Below, piece by piece: positions 43,246-53,433 of a stretch of 64,000 nucleotides of DNA. A program made the position numbers and the translations under genes. The first letter of the stretch is position 1, and every line of letters starts with the position of its first letter. The stretch comes from Leuconostoc litchii (GTDB lineage: Bacteria; Bacillota; Bacilli; Lactobacillales; Lactobacillaceae). The DNA is taken from positions 591,630-655,629 of the forward strand of contig NZ_SDGY01000001.1 of NCBI RefSeq assembly GCF_008107645.1. The letters run 5' to 3'. A model generated the notes under the pieces. The model saw nothing but the letters and a program-made list of their open reading frames with translations. It did not search any database and was not told the origin of the DNA.

Positions 43246-44442
43246 TTATTTAACCCCACTTGCTACATCAGCATGATAGATGTAAGAACGTGTCATTGGT
43301 AAGTTTGTGGCAGATGGTCCTTTTGTTAGCAAATACTGAACAACATCAATATTTCCTGACTCAAATGATCCTGCACAGGCTTGCAAATACAAATCCCACA
43401 TTCGATAAAAGCGTTCACCATACTTTGAAATAACTTCCTCCTCAACTTTATGGAAGTTTTCTGTCCAGATTTCCAGAGTCTTCTGATAATGACGACGCAA
43501 TGGTTCAATATCATCGATTTGAAGAGCAGCATCAATAATGTGTTCAACGTTTTCTGCAATATTTGGAATATATCCTCCAGGGAAAATATATTTGTTAATC
43601 CATGCATCCACACCGGCACCTTTATGTTGACCAGTGATACCATGAATTAATGCTGTACCATTTTCTGTCAAAAGATTGTCTACTTGTTTAAAGTATTCAC
43701 CTAGATTTTCTTTACCAACATGTTCAAACATGCCAACAGAAGTTACATGGTCATAGGTATCTTTCAGTTCACGGTAGTCTTCCAAATAAACATGTACTTT
43801 GTTTTCCAAGCCCTCTTCTTTAATTTTGTTAGATACAAAATCATATTGTTGTTGGCTAAGTGTAACACCAGTTGCTTCTAGATTATATTCTTTAGCAGCT
43901 GTAAACAACAATGTTCCCCAGCCACAACCAATATCCAGTAATGTTTCGCCAGGCTGTGCATGAAGCTTATTTAAAATATGACGAACCTTATTCCACTGCG
44001 CATCCTCAAGTGTATCATTCTCACTCGCAAAATATGCACAAGAGTATGTCATTGTGGGGTCTAGCCACATTTTATAAAAGTCATTACCAATATCGTAGTG
44101 ACTTTGCACATCAGCTTTGCTTTTATTTTCTGAATGAGAATGTTTTGGAATTAGTTTCGAAAACTTTGAACCATTCAAAAAACTTTGTTTAGAATCGTAC
44201 GCAATTTTGACTAAGTGTTGTAAATTACCTTTGATTTCAATTTTACCATCCATATAAGCTTCACCAAAAGTGAGCGAAGCATGGGCCATGATATCTTTAA
44301 TTGGTATGACATCGTGAAGGATGATTGTGGCAATTCGATCACCTTGACCGTAACTTACCTTCTCTCCATCCCAAAATTCAACGTCGATTGGGGCGTCGAA
44401 ACTAGATTTAAAAATCTGTTTATAAATCGTCTTGTCAAGCAT
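43246..44442 (-). CDS. cfa: Cyclopropane-fatty-acid synthase
   Basis: 398 aa from ATG 44442, with AGGGG seven or so bases upstream; the longer frame to 44484 runs through the SD. N-terminal lipid-binding domain, then the SAM motif [23 protein letters not shown], and [13 protein letters not shown], with YSCAYF before it. It adds a methylene bridge to unsaturated acyl chains of membrane lipids, a change known to help acid and cold tolerance. A single-gene unit. Confidence 0.94.
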   Translation of the reverse strand: MLDKTIYKQIFKSSFDAPIDVEFWDGEKVSYGQGDRIATIILHDVIPIKDIMAHASLTFGEAYMDGKIEIKGNLQHLVKIAYDSKQSFLNGSKFSKLIPKHSHSENKSKADVQSHYDIGNDFYKMWLDPTMTYSCAYFASENDTLEDAQWNKVRHILNKLHAQPGETLLDIGCGWGTLLFTAAKEYNLEATGVTLSQQQYDFVSNKIKEEGLENKVHVYLEDYRELKDTYDHVTSVGMFEHVGKENLGEYFKQVDNLLTENGTALIHGITGQHKGAGVDAWINKYIFPGGYIPNIAENVEHIIDAALQIDDIEPLRRHYQKTLEIWTENFHKVEEEVISKYGERFYRMWDLYLQACAGSFESGNIDVVQYLLTKGPSATNLPMTRSYIYHADVASGVK

Positions 44443-44564
44443 AATTTCCCCTTTACCTACTATATTGGTATTGTAAGAAATCATTTGTTAAAAGTCAAAT
44501 ATTATTGAAATTTCTACGCATAATAATTGTATGTATCGCTAAAACATATTGAAGCGTAATTATA

Positions 44565-45095
44565 TTACACATATAAAACCTGCTGAACGATTTCATCGTG
44601 CAATTCAGTTGGCAGATCATCAAACAATTGATCAGCAAGTGCTAAACTAACCGTATGCCCAACATATTGCTTTAGAAATCGATCATAGTAGCCGGCACCA
44701 AAGCCCAAACGTTTGCCATCTTTGGTGAAAGCCAATCCAGGAACAATTACTAAATCAATATCTTCACTAGCTTGATCAGATGAGATTGGCTCCTTAATGC
44801 TCATCGAACCGCTTGTATACAGTGTGTTCGAATCGATTGTAACAAAAATCATTTTTTTATTAACAATTTTTGGTACCATTACTCGCTTATTTTCTTGCCA
44901 TGCTGCTATGATAATAGGATGCGTATTTAATTCAAAATCCATACTCAAGGTGATAGCTATACTTCGAGCTGTTTGCCAATCAGGTGTCTGAAAAAGTTGT
45001 TCGTACAACGCTTGTTCTTCGAGCTGTCGACTTTTAATATTTTCAATCTTAAGGACTTCTTTTTGACGTTGTCTTAGTTTTTCTTTTAGGTACAT
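44565..45095 (-). CDS. 5-formyltetrahydrofolate cyclo-ligase
   Basis: 176 aa from ATG 45095; a longer frame starting inside glyA at 45140 would span the glyA terminator. VMVPKIVNKKMIFV, DLVIVPGLAFTKDGKRLGFGAGYYDRFL hold the family signature (5-FTHF cyclo-ligase / YgfA). It turns 5-formyl-THF into methenyl-THF, using ATP. The SD is weak (GGTG). It follows glyA, whose side reaction makes 5-formyl-THF, so the pairing makes sense. Confidence 0.9.
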   Translation of the reverse strand: MYLKEKLRQRQKEVLKIENIKSRQLEEQALYEQLFQTPDWQTARSIAITLSMDFELNTHPIIIAAWQENKRVMVPKIVNKKMIFVTIDSNTLYTSGSMSIKEPISSDQASEDIDLVIVPGLAFTKDGKRLGFGAGYYDRFLKQYVGHTVSLALADQLFDDLPTELHDEIVQQVLYV

Positions 45096-45105
45096 GTTTT
45101 CACCA

Positions 45106-45130
45106 AAAAAGCCGGCAATGCCAGCTTTCA
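45106..45130 (-). terminator. Terminator-like hairpin between glyA and the cyclo-ligase
   Basis: On the minus strand AAAGCTGGC-ATT-GCCGGCTTTTTT (45129-45106), starting four bases after the glyA stop and ending about ten bases before the cyclo-ligase start. It may reduce read-through into the downstream gene. Confidence 0.6.
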
Positions 45131-45132
45131 CA

Positions 45133-46365
45133 CTATTCAAATAAATGTTTCATTGCCAATTCTTCGGCATCACGCTTCACTTGTTTAAGTATTTTTTCGT
45201 CATCATAATGATGAATTGCTGTCACGATTAACTCTGCGACGCGGCCTGCATCAACTTCATCAAAACCACGAGTTGTGATTGCTGCTGTACCAATACGGAT
45301 ACCAGAAGTCACAAATGGGCTTAATTGCTCATTAGGTAAAGCTTCTTTGTTTGTTGTAATTGAGACTGTATCTAGCAATTCTTGTGTTTGCTTACCATTC
45401 AAAGCAGTTTTAGTTAAGTCTAAATTAAACAAATGATTATCTGTTCCACCAGCTACAACTCGAATATCATCGGCACTATTAAATACATTCGCCATTGCTT
45501 TTGCATTTTTAATGACTTGTTGCGCATAATCTTTAAATTCAGGTTGCAAAGCTTCACCAAAAGCAATAGCTTTACCTGCAATAACATGTTCTAACGGACC
45601 ACCCTGCGAACCTGGGAAAATTGCTGAATTAAGTTGTTTAGCATACTTTTCTTGTGACAAAATAACACCACCACGTGGGCCACGTAATGTTTTGTGAGTT
45701 GTTGATGTCACCACATCTGCAATGCCGACTGGATTTGGATGTAATCCAGCAGCAACAAGTCCAGCAATATGTGCCATATCAACCATTAAATAGGCACCTA
45801 CTTCATCTGCAATAGCACGGAATTTATTAAAATCAATAATTCGTGAGTATGCTGAAGCACCCGCTACTATCATCTGCGGTTTCACTTCACGTGCTTGCTC
45901 AGCTATGGCTTCATAATCTAATGTTTCTGTTTCGGAATCTAGTCCATACGTGTGTGATTCATAAACTTTACCAGAAAAACTCACTTTAGCACCGTGCGTC
46001 AAATGACCACCAGCGTCAAGACTCATACCCAATATCTTATCACCCGGTTTCAAGAAAGCCATATAAGCAGCAGCGTTTGCTTGAGAGCCAGAATGCGGTT
46101 GTACATTTGCATATTCTGCACCAAAAAGTGACTTTAAGCGGTCAATCGCAACTTGTTCAATGACATCAACATATTCAGTACCACCATAGTAACGCTTATA
46201 TGGATAACCTTCAGCATATTTGTTAGTTAAAACCGAGCCTTGTGCAGCACGCACTGCTTTTGATGTAAAGTTTTCAGAGGCAATCAACTCGATTGTGCGG
46301 TTTTGACGCGCACCTTCTTGTTGAATAGCACTCCAGACAATAGGATCTAATTCTTTATATGACAT
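45133..46365 (-). CDS. glyA: Serine hydroxymethyltransferase
   Basis: 410 aa. PLP-binding Lys in [31 protein letters not shown], and [13 protein letters not shown] also match. It makes glycine and methylene-THF from serine. Located after thrC on the same strand with about 95 bases between; possibly its own promoter. It ends at a hairpin leading to the 5-formyl-THF cyclo-ligase. Confidence 0.96.
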   Translation of the reverse strand: MSYKELDPIVWSAIQQEGARQNRTIELIASENFTSKAVRAAQGSVLTNKYAEGYPYKRYYGGTEYVDVIEQVAIDRLKSLFGAEYANVQPHSGSQANAAAYMAFLKPGDKILGMSLDAGGHLTHGAKVSFSGKVYESHTYGLDSETETLDYEAIAEQAREVKPQMIVAGASAYSRIIDFNKFRAIADEVGAYLMVDMAHIAGLVAAGLHPNPVGIADVVTSTTHKTLRGPRGGVILSQEKYAKQLNSAIFPGSQGGPLEHVIAGKAIAFGEALQPEFKDYAQQVIKNAKAMANVFNSADDIRVVAGGTDNHLFNLDLTKTALNGKQTQELLDTVSITTNKEALPNEQLSPFVTSGIRIGTAAITTRGFDEVDAGRVAELIVTAIHHYDDEKILKQVKRDAEELAMKHLFE

Positions 46366-46460
46366 TTGATTCTCCTTGGTTGATATAGCTTAATTATACA
46401 TTAAAAAAAGCATCATTTGAATCTAAAAACATCACAATATACTAAACAATACACTGATAA

Positions 46461-47918
46461 TTACAACGAAAGTTCGTCTTTAAGAGATTGCGTAATCATT
46501 GCCGGATCAATAACCTTAGTATGGATAACTGGCTTATCAAATAACGTTGCAACCTGATTTGGAATTAACGTATTAGTTCGAGTAGCTAGTTTATGTAAAT
46601 CATTTACTCCACCAACTACTGACTCATTTAAGGCTGACAAAACTGTTTGTGGAAATTTGTATGGGCTCGCAGTGGCTGCGAGTAATGTTTGAACATCATT
46701 TGTTTCATAAACAAATCGACCAACCGCTGTATGCGGATCAATTAGATAATTTGTATCTCTAAATATATGTTTAATCGTAGCAACAACTTGTTCTTGTGTT
46801 GCAAATTTAGCGGTAAATTTTTTCAAATTATTGCGTGTTGCTTCGGTTAAAGTATACTTACCATTTGCAGCTAATGCTGCCATATACTTGCGAACCTCTG
46901 CCCCATTACGATTACTAGCAAAGTATAACAGGCGCTCCAAATTACTTGACACTAAAATATCCATAGCTGGCGAATTGGTGACTTTAAAATCACGTTGACG
47001 ATTGTACTCACCGGTATTAAAAAAATCTGTTAGCACATTATTTTCGTCAGAAGCAACAATAAATTGACGAACTGGTAGTCCAAGTTGGCTGGCGTAGTAC
47101 GAAGCTAGCACATTACCAAAGTTTCCAGTTGGCACAACTATGTCCACTTCTTCTCCAGCTACTATTTCTTCACTTTTTACTAATTGTGCATAAGAATAGA
47201 TATAATAAACAATTTGTGGCACCAAACGACCAATATTAATCGAATTGGCCGATGAGAAGCGCATGCCATTTTCAGCGAGTTCTTGAATTAGGGCATCATC
47301 ACTCAAAATTGATTTTACAGCTTTTTGAGCGTCATCAAAATTGCCAGTAATTGATGTGACATGCGCATTACGACCTTCTTCAGTCTGCATTTGTTGTCGT
47401 TGAATATCACTAACGCCGACTTCTGGATAAAAAACAACAATCTCAGTATTTTCAACATTTGCAAAGCCACTCATTGCAGCAGTTCCAGTGTCTCCAGAAG
47501 TTGCTGTCAAAATAACAATTTTATCTTGTAATGACTGTTTCTTGGCAGCTGTTGTCAATAGATGTGGTAACGCTTGTAAGGCAACATCTTTAAAAGCCAA
47601 TGTTGGTCCGTGAAATAGTTCGATATAATGCAGATTACCTTCACCGTGAAGCGATACAATGCTATCATTTTCCCATTGCTTTCCATATGACTTAGAAATA
47701 ATATGATCAATTTCTTCTGCTGTAAAATCATCAAAAAAACCATCGAATATTTGTGTAGCAATTTCTTGATAACTTTGCTGACTTATATTTTTCCAATCTA
47801 ATTTTAATTTTGGCCATTCTTCTGGAACATAAAGGCCACCATCTGGAGCAATACCATCTATGATTGCTTCGCTTGATGTAACTGCAGGCGCCTGCCCACG
47901 TGTTGATACATATTTCAT
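46461..47918 (-). CDS. thrC: Threonine synthase
   Basis: 485 aa from ATG 47918 (MKYVSTRGQAPAVTSSEAI); AAAGGA lies 12 bases upstream, a little far. The PLP Lys is in HGPTLAFKDVALQ, and LTATSGDTGTAAMSGF and VVPTGNFGNVLASYYA are the cofactor and phosphate loops. This is the longer fungal/E. coli-type enzyme. It makes threonine from phosphohomoserine, the product of ThrB, and is divergent from hom-thrB. Confidence 0.95.
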   Translation of the reverse strand: MKYVSTRGQAPAVTSSEAIIDGIAPDGGLYVPEEWPKLKLDWKNISQQSYQEIATQIFDGFFDDFTAEEIDHIISKSYGKQWENDSIVSLHGEGNLHYIELFHGPTLAFKDVALQALPHLLTTAAKKQSLQDKIVILTATSGDTGTAAMSGFANVENTEIVVFYPEVGVSDIQRQQMQTEEGRNAHVTSITGNFDDAQKAVKSILSDDALIQELAENGMRFSSANSINIGRLVPQIVYYIYSYAQLVKSEEIVAGEEVDIVVPTGNFGNVLASYYASQLGLPVRQFIVASDENNVLTDFFNTGEYNRQRDFKVTNSPAMDILVSSNLERLLYFASNRNGAEVRKYMAALAANGKYTLTEATRNNLKKFTAKFATQEQVVATIKHIFRDTNYLIDPHTAVGRFVYETNDVQTLLAATASPYKFPQTVLSALNESVVGGVNDLHKLATRTNTLIPNQVATLFDKPVIHTKVIDPAMITQSLKDELSL

Positions 47919-48041
47919 AATGATTGTATTCCTTTTTTTATAATTTATCCAATTATAACAAATTTGTTTATTTTTAGATATTATAATGATAAAATCATAA
48001 GAAGAAGATATATAATACACTCAAAATAAAGGGCATATCAC
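47919..48041. promoter_or_regulatory. thrC / hom divergent promoter region
   Basis: 123 AT-rich bases that must carry both promoters of the threonine genes. I see no T-box, riboswitch or attenuator motif. Transcription of the two arms may be jointly controlled. Confidence 0.5.
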
Positions 48042-49319
48042 ATGGAAATAGGCATTGGACTTTTTGGTCTCGGCACAGTTGGTAGTGGTGTCGTAAAAAT
48101 TTTACAACAAAACGCTCACCAAATTACACAACGTACAGGATCTCATTTGGTTGTACGTCAAGCAGTTGTACACAATCTTGATAAACCACGCACTGGTTTT
48201 AAACAAGACTTTCCCATTACTGATGACCCTGATAATATTTTAACCAATGAGGCTATCCAGATTGTCGTGGAAGTCATGGGTGGTATTGATTACGCATATG
48301 ACATCATTAAACGTGCGCTCATGGCAAAAAAACACGTTGTCACTGCAAATAAAGATTTAATCGCTGTTCGCGGACAAGAATTAGCAGCATTAGCTAATCA
48401 AAATGGCGTTGACTTGTACTATGAAGCTGCTGTTGCCGGTGGTATTCCAATTTTACGTACTCTTTCAACTAGTTTCACTGCAGATGCAATTTCACGAGTA
48501 GCCGGAATTATTAATGGTACGAGTAACTTTATTTTGACTCAAATGGCAACAAATGGTTTAACATATGTCAATGCACTTAAATTAGCACAAGACAAAGGTT
48601 TCGCTGAATCTAACCCAACAAATGATGTTGAAGGCTTTGATGCTGCATATAAATTAATTATTCTCTCTAATTTTTCATTTGGTGTTCAACCAATCATGAA
48701 TGATGTCATGGTTACCGGCATCTCTAACTTGACCGATTCTGATATTAATGATGCACACAGTTTTGGTTATGCTATCAAATTACTAGGTGTTGCACAACGT
48801 GTCGGTGACGCACTTAGTATTGAAGTTGCTCCTCATCTTGTTTCTTTCAATCATCCATTGGCAACAGTTAATAATGAAAATAATGCTGTTCTTGTGAATG
48901 GTGAATCTGTTGGTGAAGTAATGCTATACGGGCCAGGAGCCGGTGAAATGCCAACTGCTAATTCCGTGCTAAGCGATTTAACCAATGTAGCCACAAATTT
49001 GGCTTTAAATACACCTGGACGTCCATTCAATACGTTCAATCAAAACTTGGACTTAGCAAAGCCATCTCAGCGAATTGCACGCCGTTTTATTGTTGTGGAA
49101 GTCGCTGATACCCCTGGAGCAATGTATTCTGTAACAGGTATTTTTGCATCTGCAAAAATAAGTTTTACAAACTTAAAACAAACACCGGCCAAGGATGGTT
49201 ACGCTAGACTAGTGGCTCTAACACATGAAGCATCAGATGCACAACTCAATGTCATTCGTACAACAATTAGAAATGCAGATGGTATTAACTTAGCAGCGGA
49301 GTATAAAATTTTCTCATGA
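48042..49319 (+). CDS. hom: Homoserine dehydrogenase
   Basis: 425 aa. NAD(P) motif GLFGLGTVGSGVVKIL; catalytic region NKDLIAVRGQELA, and YYEAAVAGGIPILRTL and GIINGTSNFILTQM. The C-terminal ACT domain (from about 345) begins FIVVEVADTPGAMYSVTGIFA, so threonine feedback is likely. It reduces aspartate semialdehyde to homoserine. thrB starts four bases before its stop. Confidence 0.95.
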   Translation: MEIGIGLFGLGTVGSGVVKILQQNAHQITQRTGSHLVVRQAVVHNLDKPRTGFKQDFPITDDPDNILTNEAIQIVVEVMGGIDYAYDIIKRALMAKKHVVTANKDLIAVRGQELAALANQNGVDLYYEAAVAGGIPILRTLSTSFTADAISRVAGIINGTSNFILTQMATNGLTYVNALKLAQDKGFAESNPTNDVEGFDAAYKLIILSNFSFGVQPIMNDVMVTGISNLTDSDINDAHSFGYAIKLLGVAQRVGDALSIEVAPHLVSFNHPLATVNNENNAVLVNGESVGEVMLYGPGAGEMPTANSVLSDLTNVATNLALNTPGRPFNTFNQNLDLAKPSQRIARRFIVVEVADTPGAMYSVTGIFASAKISFTNLKQTPAKDGYARLVALTHEASDAQLNVIRTTIRNADGINLAAEYKIFS

Positions 49320-50194
49320 TTAAAATAACTGTACCAGCAACTAGTGCTAATATTGGCCCTGGTTTTGATTCATTAGGTGTTGCATTGAATTTATATTTAA
49401 CACTAGAAATATTTGAAGAAACGGTTCAATGGCACGTTATTCATGATTACGGCACTGACATGCCGGATGACGAAAATAACTTTATTGTTAAAACTGCTTT
49501 ATCATTAGCACCAAATCTTACGCCTCATCGTATCATTGTAAAATCTGATATTCCACTCGCACGTGGACTCGGCTCTTCCTCGTCAGCTTTGCTGGCTGGA
49601 TTAGCAATGGCAAACACGCTGGGAAAATTAAATTTAACAAATGAACGCTTACTAGAAAAAGCCACTGTTTTAGAAGGGCACCCAGACAATGTTGCTCCAG
49701 CTTTATTTGGGGGTGGTGTTGCTGCCTTTTATAATGGAATTCAAGTGTTTCATGCACCTTTAAAGCTACCGCAAGATATTAATTTTGTAACATTTATCCC
49801 AAAATACGAATTACTCACAGCCGAGGCACGCCAAGCACTACCAGCTCACATGTCTTTTAAAGATAGTGTTGCTGCAAGTGCCATTAGTAACACGTTAACT
49901 GCAGCTCTCAGTGTCGGTGATTTCAATACAGCTCGTAAACTCATCGAAATGGATCAGTTTCACGAACAAGCTCGTTCACATCTTGCTCCTCATTTAGAAA
50001 TTATTCGTGAAGTTGCACATCAATTACAAATAATTGGTACTTATTTATCGGGAGCTGGCCCTACAATTATTACGTTAGTTCCAAAAAAAGATACTCAAAA
50101 ATTATTAGAAACACTTTCTAAAATGAACTTACCCGGAAAGTTATTATTACTGAAATCAGATTTCAATGGTTTACAAATAACAAAAAACGATTAG
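49316..50194 (+). CDS. thrB: Homoserine kinase
   Basis: 292 aa, GHMP kinase family. N-terminal VPATSANIGPGFDSLGVAL, ATP loop PLARGLGSSSSALLAGL and C-terminal GTYLSGAGPTIITL. It phosphorylates homoserine for ThrC. Overlap ATGA with hom; aspartate kinase follows 34 bases later. Confidence 0.95.
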   Translation: MIKITVPATSANIGPGFDSLGVALNLYLTLEIFEETVQWHVIHDYGTDMPDDENNFIVKTALSLAPNLTPHRIIVKSDIPLARGLGSSSSALLAGLAMANTLGKLNLTNERLLEKATVLEGHPDNVAPALFGGGVAAFYNGIQVFHAPLKLPQDINFVTFIPKYELLTAEARQALPAHMSFKDSVAASAISNTLTAALSVGDFNTARKLIEMDQFHEQARSHLAPHLEIIREVAHQLQIIGTYLSGAGPTIITLVPKKDTQKLLETLSKMNLPGKLLLLKSDFNGLQITKND

Positions 50195-50228
50195 GAGACT
50201 ATGTGCTACCAAGCACTAATAATATATT

Positions 50229-51584
50229 ATGAAAGTTACAAAATTTGGCGGATCATCACTCGCAAATGGACAGCAATTACAGCGTGTATTTGACATTATT
50301 CAATCTGATCAAGATCGAAAAGTCGTCGTTGTGTCGGCCCCTGGTAAGAGATTTAAAGATGATAAAAAGGTAACCGATCTTTTGCTATCTTATGCGCAAG
50401 CGACATTGGCAGATGAAGATACCAGTGAAATCATTGAAGCGATTAAACATCGCTATCATGCTATCGGCGAATATTTTGACTTACCAGATTATGAATTGGC
50501 TGATTTAGATGAACAAATTGAACACCTGACTAGAAAGCACTATCGCTCGTTTGATTATTTATATGCCGCATTTGCTGCTCATGGTGAATATTTAAATGCG
50601 CAATTAGTTGCTAAAATATTTACACATTTAGGTATGCCGGCTCGTTTTGTAGATCCTAAAGAATTAGGACTATTAGTTGACGATAATGCTAGATCTGCAA
50701 CCTTTGATACGACGTCATATAAGTCAATTGCAAGATTAGATTTATCTACTTCTGAACGGTTAATTATACCTGGATTTTTTGGATATACTAAAAACGGTGA
50801 TATGGCAACATTTTCACGTGGTGGCTCTGATATTACTGGTGCTATTATGGCTCGTGGTTTGAGTGCTGATTTGTATGAAAACTTTACTGATGTCAGTGCC
50901 ATTTATGCTGTTAATCCTTCGATTATTGAAAAACCTGCAGCTATTGAACAAATGACATACGATGAGATGAGAGAATTATCTTATGCCGGCTTTGCCGTGT
51001 TCCACGATGAAGCCATTATTCCAGCTATTCAAGGGGGTATTCGTATTAACATTAAAAATACCAATGATCCTGATGCACCTGGCACGTTCATCGTGCCACC
51101 CACTGAATTGCAACAGACACGTCCAGTAACTGGTATTGCTAATTCTAATCGCTTTGCAGCACTTTATTTACATCGATATTTGCTTAATAAACAAGTTGGT
51201 TTTACTTTACGTATTCTTGATATTTTGAAGCGACATAACATCTCTTATGAGCACATGCCCTCTGGTATTGATGATTTAACCATTATCTTTGATAAAACAA
51301 TGTTAACACAAGAACAAGTTGATAATATGTTAAGTGATATTTCCTCAGAAATTAAACCTGATACTTTAAAATGGATCCCCAGTTATGGCATCATTATGGT
51401 TGTTGGCGAAGGCATGCGCAACCGAGTAGGTGCTTTAACTGAAATTGTTGCACCACTTAAAGAACAAAATATTAGTTTACAAATGGTGAACCAAGGTGCT
51501 AGTGAAATTTCTATTATGTTGGGTATTCAACCTGATCTATCAGATAGTGCGGTCAAAGCTATCTATAAAAATATCTTTAAATAA
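50229..51584 (+). CDS. Aspartate kinase
   Basis: 451 aa, monofunctional. KFGGSSLANG at the N-terminus, FSRGGSDITGAIMARGL and FTDVSAIYAVNP in the kinase domain. Two ACT domains in the last 140 residues, with GMRNRVGALTEI and INMVNQGASEISIMLG-like end. It starts the aspartate pathway and supplies hom. It has its own start after the thrB stop in an intergenic of 34 bases with no obvious SD nearer than about 10 bases, so it may be weakly translated. A terminator follows directly. Confidence 0.93.
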   Translation: MKVTKFGGSSLANGQQLQRVFDIIQSDQDRKVVVVSAPGKRFKDDKKVTDLLLSYAQATLADEDTSEIIEAIKHRYHAIGEYFDLPDYELADLDEQIEHLTRKHYRSFDYLYAAFAAHGEYLNAQLVAKIFTHLGMPARFVDPKELGLLVDDNARSATFDTTSYKSIARLDLSTSERLIIPGFFGYTKNGDMATFSRGGSDITGAIMARGLSADLYENFTDVSAIYAVNPSIIEKPAAIEQMTYDEMRELSYAGFAVFHDEAIIPAIQGGIRINIKNTNDPDAPGTFIVPPTELQQTRPVTGIANSNRFAALYLHRYLLNKQVGFTLRILDILKRHNISYEHMPSGIDDLTIIFDKTMLTQEQVDNMLSDISSEIKPDTLKWIPSYGIIMVVGEGMRNRVGALTEIVAPLKEQNISLQMVNQGASEISIMLGIQPDLSDSAVKAIYKNIFK

Positions 51585-51614
51585 AAAATACTCACTAAAT
51601 AGTGAGTATTTTTT
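51583..51614 (+). terminator. Terminator of hom-thrB-aspartate kinase
   Basis: AAAAAATACTCACT (51583-51596), loop AAAT, AGTGAGTATTTTTT (51601-51614). Confidence 0.88.
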
Positions 51615-51649
51615 ATTTGTATACGTTGATTAACTCATTGAAAATTAAA

Positions 51650-52612
51650 CTAAATACCATGTAAATAACTCTTCAAATGATTATTTGGCAAGTGATTAGA
51701 TAATCCGATTAGCAACTTCAATCTTGCTTTAGGACCATTAATACTGGAAGCAAAGATTGCTCCAGCTTTTTCTAACTGAACACCACCACCTAGATAATCA
51801 TATACTGGTGCTGCAACACCATTAAAGCTACGAGAAACAATCACTACAGGGATATCACATGATAAAACATATTCGACACCACGAGCTGCTTCACGAGATA
51901 AGTTACCTGCCCCAAGTGCTTCAATAATAATACCATCCACTTTTTCATCAGCTAACAACTTTAGCAGTTGCCCATCCATGCCAGCATACGCTTTTAAAAC
52001 AGGAATGTTTTTATTAACATCTGTAATTGGTAAAACTTCTCTTTTTGGTAAATCATAAAAATAGGTAATTTGTCGCTTAGTCAATAAGCCCATAGTGCCA
52101 CTAAGTGGTGAAGCAAATGTTGCTACGTTTGTTGTATGTGTTTTTGTTACAAAACGTGCCGAATGAATTTCATCATTCATTACAACTAAAACACCGCGAT
52201 TTTTAGACGCATCGTCAACAGCGACACGTAAAGCAGAATGATAATTGTATAGGCCATCCGAACCAAGTTCATTAGACGAGCGCATCGCCCCTGTCATTAC
52301 GATTGGAAAAGAAATATTTAAGGTACTGTCCAAAAAGAATGAAGTTTCTTCTAATGTGTCTGTTCCATGGGTGATAACAATACCATCAAATTGATTTCCT
52401 GCTTCTAATATACGATTTTGCAATTGAAGCATGTGCACTGGGCCAATGTGTTCACTAGGCAAATTAAAAATATTTTCAACATGCAATTCAGCATTTGGTA
52501 GATTGATGGCTGACTTTACTAAGGGATTTTCTGCCCCTGTCTCTATATCCCCATCTACGTCCTCATGCATTGAAATTGTACCACCTGTATGCAAAACTAA
52601 AATTTTCTTCAT
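51650..52612 (-). CDS. ansA: L-asparaginase, type I
   Basis: 320 aa, cytoplasmic. The first catalytic Thr lies in LHTGGTISM, the second in VITHGTDTLEETSFFL. No signal peptide. Its ATG overlaps the recO stop as TAATG, so it is translated from the same transcript as the era-recO cluster. It turns asparagine into aspartate, which can enter the aspartate kinase pathway next door. Confidence 0.92.
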   Translation of the reverse strand: MKKILVLHTGGTISMHEDVDGDIETGAENPLVKSAINLPNAELHVENIFNLPSEHIGPVHMLQLQNRILEAGNQFDGIVITHGTDTLEETSFFLDSTLNISFPIVMTGAMRSSNELGSDGLYNYHSALRVAVDDASKNRGVLVVMNDEIHSARFVTKTHTTNVATFASPLSGTMGLLTKRQITYFYDLPKREVLPITDVNKNIPVLKAYAGMDGQLLKLLADEKVDGIIIEALGAGNLSREAARGVEYVLSCDIPVVIVSRSFNGVAAPVYDYLGGGVQLEKAGAIFASSINGPKARLKLLIGLSNHLPNNHLKSYLHGI

Positions 52613-53394
52613 TATTTTGTTTTCCTTCTAAAATTAGTTAAAGTATTTTGCCACGAATGCATCTGCTCGATGAACGTTTTAGCTCGTGGTTTCAAACCAA
52701 CCTGTTTTTCATAAATATAGTCAATAACACGCTGTAGACCTCGCTTAGTTTTGACTGACATTTTAATATTTTGAATTTGACGAAGATCAATGACACTTAA
52801 CTGTCGCAAATAAAAGACTGTTTTCTGATCTAACATTAATCGCTGCTCATCTAAATCAAAATGGTTTTCGGCTATGATACCATTGTATTTTTCTGAATAA
52901 TCAAACTTTCCATCAATTTGGCCTGTTATAGGATCAGCCTTTAAATTTGGTGCAACACCAAGCGGAACAAGTAACTGTATTTCAAAAATATTGGCAATAA
53001 TTTGAGGATCTAACCCTGCATCCAGTTTTTGTAGAGCCATTTCTAGCTGATTGTACCACCTCGTTAACTGTTCCCCCTCTTCAAAAGAAGAATCAATTAG
53101 GGTTACAATTAGAGCAGAATAAGCATTTACTTCAATATCCTCAACAACTCGTTGATAAGTCTTTATCTCTTGAATATTGTTGATGTAACCTAAACCTTTT
53201 TTTTGCTTTGGTAATGCACCATCAAATGTCACAAGTGTATAAGGCTGCGTTCCAGCTACAAGTTTTGAATTAGACTTTTTTGCGCCTCGTGCCAAAAAAG
53301 TTCGCATGCCGTACGTTTCCGTTAGTATGCGAACTAATAAATCATTATCTTTATATTGTCGTGTATATAATACAATACCACAAATAATTGCCAT
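52612..53394 (-). CDS. recO: DNA repair protein RecO
   Basis: 260 aa. OB-fold N-terminal part with YTRQYKDNDLLVRILTETYG, and middle helical part. Typical zinc cysteines of some RecO proteins are missing, as in many lactobacilli. It loads RecA with RecR. GGTGG precedes the ATG; era ends 39 bases upstream. Confidence 0.9.
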   Translation of the reverse strand: MAIICGIVLYTRQYKDNDLLVRILTETYGMRTFLARGAKKSNSKLVAGTQPYTLVTFDGALPKQKKGLGYINNIQEIKTYQRVVEDIEVNAYSALIVTLIDSSFEEGEQLTRWYNQLEMALQKLDAGLDPQIIANIFEIQLLVPLGVAPNLKADPITGQIDGKFDYSEKYNGIIAENHFDLDEQRLMLDQKTVFYLRQLSVIDLRQIQNIKMSVKTKRGLQRVIDYIYEKQVGLKPRAKTFIEQMHSWQNTLTNFRRKTK

Positions 53395-53433
53395 AATGAT
53401 ACCACCAAATTTAATTTTGATTAACTTCTACTG

